From the NCBI RefSeq assembly GCF_008704205.1, contig NZ_VXLC01000015.1, positions 248,001-312,000 on the forward strand: DNA of 64,000 bases, given 5' to 3'. Below the pieces are notes generated by a model that worked only from the letters and a program-made list of their open reading frames with translations, made no database searches and had not been told where the DNA came from. The DNA is from Nocardia colli (GTDB lineage Bacteria > Actinomycetota > Actinomycetes > Mycobacteriales > Mycobacteriaceae). Every line of letters starts with the position of its first letter. The first letter of the stretch is position 1. The translations under genes were made by a program, and so were the position numbers. Below, in pieces: positions 51,467 through 61,524 of this stretch.

Positions 51467-52771
51467 CTAGGCGCCTGCGTGTGGGGGTAGCGGAGGGAGT
51501 TCGAGGTTGGCGCGGAAGGTGTTGCCTACGTAGTCGGTGCCGACGATGTTGCGGCGGCGGAGTTCCGGTAGGAGGCCGTTGAGGAGGAAGTCGCGGGTGC
51601 GGGGGTCGGCGAGGCCGCCGAGGCTGATGACGTCGAGGACGCCGGCATCGTAGCGTTCGGCGATGGCGTCGGCGAGTTGTTCGGGGGTGCCTGCGGCGGC
51701 CCAGTGGCCGGTGTCCTTGGCGGCGATGATCAACTCGCGGAGGGTTTTTCCGGAACGGGCGAAGCCGCTGAAGATCTCGACGCGGCCGCGTCGGCGGTGG
51801 ACCGAGTTCACGTCGGGGAGAAGGTGTTCCGGGATCGGCTTGTCCAGTGGGAGATCGGACAGGTCGACGCCGCCGCCGAGCATGTCGGCGAGGGCGCTGC
51901 GGCCCGCGACGAAATCGGTGGCCTCATCTCGTTCGCGGACCAGCCGGCGGACTTCGGCTTCGGAGGAACCGTAGGTGGCGTGGAACGAGCTCATGATCAG
52001 GGGGAGTCCGTCGGCTCGGCCCAATTCGGTTGCGCGGGTGCGGATCTTCTTCGTGTAGGTGATGGCGTCGTCGAGGGTCGGCAGCGAGGTGAAGACCACC
52101 TCGGCGAAGCGTGCGCCGAGTTCGATGCCTGCCTCGGACTGGCCGGCCTGGAACTGCACCGGGCGGCGTTGCGGTAGCGGCGGGATGTTCAGTGGGCCGC
52201 GGACGGTGAAGTGTTCGCCCGCGTAGTCGATCGGCCGGACCAGATCGGCGTTCAGGGTGGCGCCGCCGTTTCCGTCGGAGGTGAGGGCGCCGGGGTGCCA
52301 GCTGTCGAACAGCGCGTTGACGACCTCGAGGGATTCCGCGGCGCGCGCATAGCGTTCTTCCGGAGACGGCAGATCCTGGTCACCGTAGTTCTCCTCGCCG
52401 ACCGAGGAGGTGACCGCGTTCCAGGCGGCGCGGCCGTTGCTGACGTGGTCGAGCGTGCCGAACAGCCGGGCCAGATTGAACGGGTGGTGGAAAGTCGTTG
52501 TCACGGTGGCGATCAGGCCGACGTGGGTGGTGACCGAACTGAGCGCGGACACGAAGATCAGCGGTTCCTGCGCACCGATCGCGCCCTGGTTTCCGAACGT
52601 GAGCAAGTCCGCGGCGAACAACGCGTCGAACTTGTTGGCTTCGGCGAGTTTCGCGATATCGATAGCCGAGGCCAGCGTGGATTTCCCTGGATTCAGCGCG
52701 GCTCCGTAGACATCGGGCGAACCACTGACTCCGGTAACAGTTTTCAACGGCCGCCGCCGTGTAGCACCCAC
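51467..52771 (-). CDS. LLM-class flavin-dependent monooxygenase (NtaA/SnaA type)
   Basis: 434 residues from GTG. Family features: FDALFAADLLTF, FHHPFNLARLFGTLDHVSNGRAAWNAVTS (flavin pocket), GEHFTVRGPLN, QFQAGQSEAG and IEIF-like C-terminal segments. It uses FMNH2 from a partner reductase to oxygenate sulfur, nitrogen or long-chain compounds. The N-terminus is short: the usual first strand with its LN-x-F motif is not apparent before SPDVYG, so the true start may be different or the domain trimmed. No reductase gene is adjacent. Confidence 0.85.
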   Translation of the reverse strand: MGATRRRPLKTVTGVSGSPDVYGAALNPGKSTLASAIDIAKLAEANKFDALFAADLLTFGNQGAIGAQEPLIFVSALSSVTTHVGLIATVTTTFHHPFNLARLFGTLDHVSNGRAAWNAVTSSVGEENYGDQDLPSPEERYARAAESLEVVNALFDSWHPGALTSDGNGGATLNADLVRPIDYAGEHFTVRGPLNIPPLPQRRPVQFQAGQSEAGIELGARFAEVVFTSLPTLDDAITYTKKIRTRATELGRADGLPLIMSSFHATYGSSEAEVRRLVRERDEATDFVAGRSALADMLGGGVDLSDLPLDKPIPEHLLPDVNSVHRRRGRVEIFSGFARSGKTLRELIIAAKDTGHWAAAGTPEQLADAIAERYDAGVLDVISLGGLADPRTRDFLLNGLLPELRRRNIVGTDYVGNTFRANLELPPLPPHAGA

Positions 52772-52904
52772 TCGTTCGACGTTAAGAGGTCGGATCGGAC
52801 GAGGCGATGGTTACCCTCGGCGTGAACGAAACCGCCCTCGGTTGCCCAGCGAACGCCCCGCGCGTCGGGACGACCTGCTCGGCGAAGTGCGGCACCATCG
52901 AAGC

Positions 52905-53699
52905 ATGCACATCGATCTATCGGGACGACGCGCAATAGTTTCGGGTTCGAGCCAGGGAATCGGCCTGGCCATCGCCACCGAACTGGCCAGGTCGGGGGCC
53001 TCCGTGACCGTGAACGGGCGGGATCAGGCGAAGACCGAGGCCGCGTGTGCGACGATTGTCGACGAGGTGCCCGCCGCCGTCGTCACCCCGGTCGCCGCGG
53101 ACCTCGCCTCCGCCGCGGGCGCCGAGATCCTGCACGAAGCGGTCGGTGAGGCGGACATCCTGGTGAACAATCTCGGCATCTTCGGCGCCAAGCCGGTGCT
53201 CGAGATCGACGATGACGAATGGCGGCGCTTTTTCGAGGTCAATGTGCTGTCGGCGGTCCGGCTGATCCGGATCTACCTGCCGGGCATGATGTCCCGCGGA
53301 TTCGGCCGGGTGATGAACATCGCCAGTGATTCCGCGGTGGTCACGCCGCTGGAAATGGTGCACTACGGCACCACCAAGACCGCGCTGCTCGCGGTGACTC
53401 GCGGATACGCGAAAGCCGCTGCGGGAACCGGGGTTACCGTCAATTCGGTGATGGCCGGCCCGACTCACACGCCCGGCGTGGAGGACTTCGTGCGTGAGCT
53501 GGTCGGCGACGAATTACCGTGGGACGACGCGCAACGCGAGTTCATGCGGGAGCATCGCCCGTACTCACTGATCCAACGCCTGATCGAGCCCACCGAAATC
53601 GGCAACATGGTCGTCTACCTGAGCTCGGAGTTCGCCTCCGCGACCACCGGCGGCGCCGTCCGCGTCGACGGCGGATACATCGACTCGATCCTCCCCTGA
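52905..53699 (+). CDS. Short-chain dehydrogenase/reductase
   Basis: 264 residues. GSSQGIG cofactor loop, NNLG, Ser in IASDSAVV and YGTTK active site are present, and RVDGGYIDS ends the fold. The unusual long loop with GVEDFVRELVGDELPWDDAQREF covers the substrate site. It lies divergently from the LLM monooxygenase with 133 bases between starts. Substrate unknown. Confidence 0.85.
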   Translation: MHIDLSGRRAIVSGSSQGIGLAIATELARSGASVTVNGRDQAKTEAACATIVDEVPAAVVTPVAADLASAAGAEILHEAVGEADILVNNLGIFGAKPVLEIDDDEWRRFFEVNVLSAVRLIRIYLPGMMSRGFGRVMNIASDSAVVTPLEMVHYGTTKTALLAVTRGYAKAAAGTGVTVNSVMAGPTHTPGVEDFVRELVGDELPWDDAQREFMREHRPYSLIQRLIEPTEIGNMVVYLSSEFASATTGGAVRVDGGYIDSILP

Positions 53700-53709
53700 C
53701 GGGGGAGGA
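53689..53709. terminator. Bidirectional hairpin terminator
   Basis: TCCTCCCC and GGGGAGGA form an 8-bp stem over a 5-base loop that contains the SDR stop codon. It separates two convergent genes. Confidence 0.6.
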
Positions 53710-53717
53710 GTCCTTGC

Positions 53718-54248
53718 TCAATCGAGCATGCCGGCGATCTTCCGGACGGTGTTGCAGTTGCGGATGGTCATGCGCTGGGAGGGGCCGGGGCCGGCCAGTT
53801 TGGAGATGCCGGTTTTGTTGACGTCTTTGCCGTCGAAGGCCCAGAGGATCGCGCCGGGAACGTATTTCACGGTGTCGATGCCGTCCTTGGCGGGCAGCTT
53901 CTCGACGATGTCGGGGGAGTCGATGTCGGCCCACAGGAACATCACGTTGCAGCCCATCGACTTGCCGTGCACCCAATTGTCCGGCAAAGCGTCGGTGATC
54001 TTCTTGTACGCGGTTTTCGTGAGGGTGACGGCGTCCACCTTGAAGCCGAACGTGTCCTTGATGATTTTCTCCACCGCGTCGTTCACTTTGGCCGTCGCCT
54101 GCGAACTCTTCACCAATACGTTGCCGGAATTGATGTAAGTTTTTACGTCGGTGAAGCCGCCCTCTTCCAGGGCCGCTTTGAGATCGGCCATGCTGACCTT
54201 ATTCTTGCCGCCGACATTGATGCCTCTGAGGAGGACGACATATTGCAT
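53718..54248 (-). CDS. DUF1697 domain protein
   Basis: 176 residues. The start YVVLLRGINVGGKNKVSMADLK and the TYINSGNVLVKS motif are the hallmarks of DUF1697, a small cytosolic family of unknown function. GC content is lower and lysine content higher (many AAG codons) than in neighbours, hinting at a different origin. Monocistronic. Confidence 0.85.
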   Translation of the reverse strand: MQYVVLLRGINVGGKNKVSMADLKAALEEGGFTDVKTYINSGNVLVKSSQATAKVNDAVEKIIKDTFGFKVDAVTLTKTAYKKITDALPDNWVHGKSMGCNVMFLWADIDSPDIVEKLPAKDGIDTVKYVPGAILWAFDGKDVNKTGISKLAGPGPSQRMTIRNCNTVRKIAGMLD

Positions 54249-54428
54249 GGGCCGGATTTTACGCGACGGGTAGTCGAGATGTCACTGTATTGCTACCGAA
54301 GTCGTTGACCGCCAGCGGATATCGGCCACGGGGTAGCGGACCGCCGCCCGCGTGCGACGCGCCGCGAAACGCCGATGTTGCTGGATGGAAACTATGACTT
54401 TGTCGGTACCCGATGGGATGCTTGCCTG

Positions 54429-54791
54429 ATGGACTGGAAAATCGAGCTCATCGCGATCCCGGTGACCGACGTGGATCGTGCCAAGGACTTCTACGTGAAG
54501 ATCGGTTTCAACCTCGATCAGGACAATGCCCAGGGTGATCTACGGTTCGTGCAGCTCACCCCACCCGGCTCGGCCTGCTCCATCTGCCTCGGTAAAGGCA
54601 TGCCGCAGGGCGAACCCGGCAGTGTCCGCGGCGTCCACATCGTGGTTGCCAGCGCCGACGACGCCTACAAGAAGTTGCTGGACGCGGGTGTGGACGTGAA
54701 CCCGGTCGAGGAACTGAGCTGGGGCAAGTTCGTGTACTTCGCCGACCCGGACGGTAACGAGTGGGCCGTCCAGGAGTTGCCGATCAAGTAG
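54429..54791 (+). CDS. VOC/glyoxalase-fold protein
   Basis: 120 residues from ATG. The start ELIAIPVTDVDRAKDFYVKIGF and the end FADPDGNEWAVQELP are typical of vicinal-oxygen-chelate proteins; E/H metal ligands cannot be fixed with certainty. Functions range from lactoylglutathione lyase-like to antibiotic binding. Next to an NRPS locus a resistance role is possible. Confidence 0.8.
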   Translation: MDWKIELIAIPVTDVDRAKDFYVKIGFNLDQDNAQGDLRFVQLTPPGSACSICLGKGMPQGEPGSVRGVHIVVASADDAYKKLLDAGVDVNPVEELSWGKFVYFADPDGNEWAVQELPIK

Positions 54792-54809
54792 CAGCGCCGC
54801 GGCCTCGTG

Positions 54810-54843
54810 CGGTGGTGGGTGTCCGAGCGGCACGCCACCACCG
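54810..54843. terminator. Hairpin between convergent genes
   Basis: CGGTGGTGG and CCACCACCG form a perfect 9-bp stem over a 16-base loop, between the VOC gene stop and the proline-hydroxylase-like gene stop. Confidence 0.55.
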
Positions 54844-54872
54844 GCAGGACTTCGCGGCCTCGAACCGGGGCG

Positions 54873-55754
54873 CTACCCGGTCAACGCCCAGTCGTTGATG
54901 GAGAATCGTTCGCCGAGCGCCCTGGCGTCGACCATGTACTCGCTGATCTCGGCGGCCTTGGCCGCCAAGTACTTGTCGCCGGTGCCCTCGCAGATCCGCA
55001 GCAGCCACTCGTAGGTTTTCTCGGCCGGCACCTCGTAGTCGAAGTGGACCTTGGCGAGCAGGAACAGGATGTCCTTGAAGTTGCGGCGATCGACCACCGG
55101 GGTCAACCCGAGCAGTCGCTGCTCGTCGGCGCCGGTGAAGGTCCGGCGCTGCCGGATCTCCGGTGGGGTGTCGCGGTTGTAGGTGCCGCGATCGCGGAAG
55201 ATCGCCGCCTCGTCCCGGTCCGCGTCCAGGACGAAATCGACGCAGATCGATTGGCGGGACACGGTCGAGAAATTCACCGCCGAATGCACCGCCGCCGCGT
55301 CGAGATACCACAATTCACCGGGTCGCATCCGGAAAACATTGTCGCTGTCGGAGTGGAAAGCCTCCGGGTTGTCCTCCAGCACCATGAACGTCCGGAAGTA
55401 GTTGTCGTTGTCGCGTTCCAGCTCGACGAAATCGCGATGCGGCAGCACCATGGCGTCGATGAGATTGCGGGCGCGCACCATCTTGACCCGGTTACGGTCG
55501 AAGACCGTTTCCACCAGGTCGGTCAGATAGGTGGTCTTACGCCCGTGATCGGTGGTGATCGCGGCGCCCTCGATGTCCCGGTATTCGGTGTCATCGGTGA
55601 GTCCGCTGCTGTTGGCCAGCGAGATGTTCTTCCAATACCCGGAGGAGAACTCGTCGTATTTCTCCTCGACCCGTGGCACGCCGGCCAGGTAGTCCAGATC
55701 GGACGCTAAACGCTTGGCGTCCAGGTCTATACGAGCGATAATGTGTGACCGCAT
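54873..55754 (-). CDS. Fe(II)/2-oxoglutarate proline cis-hydroxylase-like enzyme
   Basis: 293 residues from ATG after GGGAAGG. It follows Streptomyces L-proline 3-hydroxylase, as I remember it, along most of its length: MRSHI, EEKYDEFSSGYWKNI, LPHRDFVEL, VFRMRPGELWYLDAAAVHSAVNF, SRQSICVDF and FKDILFLLAKVHFDYEV. Iron ligands are H106, D108 and H157, one off from the published H107/D109/H158. It should hydroxylate free L-proline (3- or 4-cis). Directly downstream of an NRPS gene, it likely provides hydroxyproline or a hydroxylated residue for the peptide. Confidence 0.88.
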   Translation of the reverse strand: MRSHIIARIDLDAKRLASDLDYLAGVPRVEEKYDEFSSGYWKNISLANSSGLTDDTEYRDIEGAAITTDHGRKTTYLTDLVETVFDRNRVKMVRARNLIDAMVLPHRDFVELERDNDNYFRTFMVLEDNPEAFHSDSDNVFRMRPGELWYLDAAAVHSAVNFSTVSRQSICVDFVLDADRDEAAIFRDRGTYNRDTPPEIRQRRTFTGADEQRLLGLTPVVDRRNFKDILFLLAKVHFDYEVPAEKTYEWLLRICEGTGDKYLAAKAAEISEYMVDARALGERFSINDWALTG

Positions 55755-55844
55755 GTGCCTTCCCTAGTGTCATTCGAGGCTCCGTCGATACAGAAGTCCC
55801 GATCAGTGATTTACCGATGGACAATCCCGCCGATGCCGAACCAG

Positions 55845-59288
<3,444 letters not shown>

Positions 59289-59666
59289 CTCCCCGTTCCT
59301 CTCCTATCGCCTCGGCAAGCGCCACGTGCGGCCGTCGTCCGTGCAGGGTTCGTGGACCGAAGGGGTGCGCTCGACAATCGGGGCAGTGCACCGTCACGAG
59401 TCTCGAGCGCCGCATCGTCAGTGCGGCGAGCCGACGAGTCATCCCGAGATACGGTGAATAGTTTGTTGTTTCTGTCGGACTTCCCCCAAACACTGGCACA
59501 GTCTCGGTGATGTCTCCAGCGACACTGTACTCGACATACGAGACGTGAGCTAGCGTACCGACCGGGCGAGATGCGCCGGTCATGCGCGAAATATGCGGCC
59601 GGACAGGGGCACCCAGAGGCTACAGGCCGGGTGTAGTGTGAGGTGCTATTCAGTAGAGGAGGCTGC
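59289..59666. other. Divergent intergenic region (378 bases)
   Basis: Lies between the NRPS start and the winged-helix gene. No coding frame is supported. An AT-richer patch at about 59455-59475 probably belongs to the NRPS promoter. A GAGGAGG site at 59656-59662 serves the rightward gene. No clear operator was found. Confidence 0.5.
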
Positions 59667-60791
59667 GTGAAGGTCAGTTGGGCGCAGGTTTCCGCGTGGC
59701 GGATGCGACGGCAATACCTCGATCCGCGCGGCATCGGAACGGCTCGCGAGATCGTCGGCAGATTGTGCGGTGTGCAGGTTCAGGTGTGGAGCGCCGCCGA
59801 GTTGGCCGTCGCGTTGCGGCAGTCGGCGCCCGATCGGGACAGCGTCAACCGGGACGTCGCCGCGCTCGCGTTGATGAAGACCTGGGCGATGCGGGGGACC
59901 CTCCATCTGCTGCCGCCGAGCACGGCGAGCGCGTATCTGACGCTGATGGAGGCCAACGGTTCCTGGCGAAAACCCGCTTGGCAGCGAGCTTCCGGCGTCA
60001 CGCCGCACCACATCGACGACCTGACCGACAAGGTGGCCGACCTGCTCGACGGCACCGTACTCACCCGCGATCAGTTGGTCCGGGAACTGGTGTCGGACAA
60101 GCGATTCGCCGGGATGGAGTCCAGGCTTCGATCGGGGTGGGGGCAGGTATTGAAGCCGCTCGCGTGGCGCGGTGTGCTCTGCCACGGTCCGAATCAGGGC
60201 AACAAGGTGACCTTCACGCTGCCGGCCAGTCAGTACCCGGACTGGGCGAAAGCGCCGGAGCTGGACGCGGCGGCGGACACCGTGATCAGGGCGTATCTGG
60301 GTGCGTACGGTCCCAGCACGCCTGAGGTATTCGACCGTTGGTTGTCGCTGAACAGTACAAGCAAGCCGAGGCTGCGAAAGTGGTTCGCGGACCTGGGCGA
60401 TGCGCTGACCGAGGTCGACGTCGAGGGCCGCAAGGCGCTGATTCTGACCGAACACGCGGCCGAACTCGCCGACACCGCCGAATGCTCGGGTATTCGCCTG
60501 CTCGGTGGCTTCGACCAGTACATTCTCGGCCCCGGCACCAAGGACGACGTGATTCTCCCGCAGGTGCATCGCGCCGCGGTGAGCCGCACGTCCGGGTGGA
60601 TATCGCCGATTGTCGTGGTGGACGGCCGGATCGGCGGCGTGTGGGAGGTGGTCGGCCACGAGGTGGTCGTGACCCCGTTCCCCGGCGGCGCGGACCTGCC
60701 GCGTACAGAACTCGAGCGGGAAGCGGCGCATGTCGCGCGCGCGGGTGGACTGAGTCGGCTGACGGTACGGGTCGATCGAGCGGCGGGATGA
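59667..60791 (+). CDS. Winged-helix (HTH_42/YcaQ-like) DNA-binding protein
   Basis: 374 residues from GTG after GAGGAGG. The N-terminal WAQVSAWRMRRQYL and MRGTLHLLPP segments, and the C-terminal LLGGFDQYILGPGTKDDVILP region, match the winged-helix protein family PF06224. Members such as AlkX/YcaQ and the actinomycete AlkZ are DNA glycosylases for cross-links or self-resistance to DNA-damaging natural products. The QxQ catalytic motif of AlkZ is not seen in this order (QVQVW is present near residue 36). Because it sits between NRPS genes, self-protection is worth considering. Confidence 0.75.
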   Translation: MKVSWAQVSAWRMRRQYLDPRGIGTAREIVGRLCGVQVQVWSAAELAVALRQSAPDRDSVNRDVAALALMKTWAMRGTLHLLPPSTASAYLTLMEANGSWRKPAWQRASGVTPHHIDDLTDKVADLLDGTVLTRDQLVRELVSDKRFAGMESRLRSGWGQVLKPLAWRGVLCHGPNQGNKVTFTLPASQYPDWAKAPELDAAADTVIRAYLGAYGPSTPEVFDRWLSLNSTSKPRLRKWFADLGDALTEVDVEGRKALILTEHAAELADTAECSGIRLLGGFDQYILGPGTKDDVILPQVHRAAVSRTSGWISPIVVVDGRIGGVWEVVGHEVVVTPFPGGADLPRTELEREAAHVARAGGLSRLTVRVDRAAG

Positions 60792-60795
60792 GCAA

Positions 60796-61200
60796 ATGAC
60801 CGGAACAACAAGCAAAGTCGAGCAGAGTCTCGGACCCTACGTCGAGCACTTGGGCCTGCAATTCGAGCAGGTCAGCCCGGATCGGGTGATCGCGGGCTGG
60901 TCGGTGCGCGGCGACCTGCTACAGCCGCACGGCATCCTGCACGGCGGTGTGCACTGTGCGGTGGTGGAGTCGGTGGCGAGCGTGGCCGCCGACTGCTGGC
61001 TCGGCGATCGCGGCATGGTGGTGGGCGTCAGCAACGCCACCGACTTCTTCCTGCCCGCCACCGCGGCCAACGGCAGGCTGACCTCGACCGCGCTGCCGGT
61101 GCATCGCGGTGCGACGCACCAGGTTTGGGTGGTGGAGACGGTGGACGCGGTCGGCAGTCTGGTCGCCCGTGGACAGGTCCGGCTACAGAATCTGCGCTGA
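60796..61200 (+). CDS. PaaI-type hotdog thioesterase
   Basis: 134 residues, four bases after the previous stop. LQPHGILHGGVHCAVVESVASVAA contains the PaaI HGG loop and the catalytic acidic position (VES). It should hydrolyse an aryl- or acyl-CoA or carrier-bound thioester. It may act as an editing or release thioesterase for the NRPS, which lacks an integral one. Cotranscribed with the winged-helix gene. Confidence 0.85.
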   Translation: MTGTTSKVEQSLGPYVEHLGLQFEQVSPDRVIAGWSVRGDLLQPHGILHGGVHCAVVESVASVAADCWLGDRGMVVGVSNATDFFLPATAANGRLTSTALPVHRGATHQVWVVETVDAVGSLVARGQVRLQNLR

Positions 61201-61216
61201 GCCGCCGAGTGGCTGC

Positions 61217-61248
61217 GCCGGGCGTCCAGCGGGTTCGGGGCGCCCGGC
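61217..61248 (+). terminator. Hairpin terminator after the thioesterase
   Basis: GCCGGGCG and CGCCCGGC form an 8-bp stem with a 16-base loop, 16 bases past the stop. No T-run follows. Confidence 0.5.
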
Positions 61249-61336
61249 AACGCCATGCCCAGTCGGCGGAAGTAGTCAGTCACAGACCGAATACAACACT
61301 GCGAACAGGCAACACTTCACCGGGTGCGCACCGGCC

Positions 61337-61365
61337 TTGACGCACATGACCTGGTGTGACATAAA
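61337..61365 (+). promoter_or_regulatory. Sigma-70-type promoter for the second NRPS
   Basis: TTGACG and CATAAA are spaced by exactly 17 bases in an otherwise gene-free, AT-richer stretch. Transcription would begin near 61372, leaving a leader of about 150 bases before the NRPS start. Confidence 0.55.
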
Positions 61366-61524
61366 TGTCGTATCTTCGATGAGTATGTCGAGTAGTCATT
61401 GAAGACTAGAGAGTCGGCAGGTTTCGACCCTGTGGACTCGTCCCGAGCCGGGCGACTGATTCCGGCCTGCGCGTTCAGCACCGTCTTGTCGACGGAGACC
61501 GCGACGATAGGAGACGGGGACAGC

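Noticed and set aside
54784-55311. Arg/Gly-rich minus-strand frame between the VOC and hydroxylase genes
   Set aside because: Overlaps the hydroxylase C-terminal coding region in another frame and has no recognisable domain.
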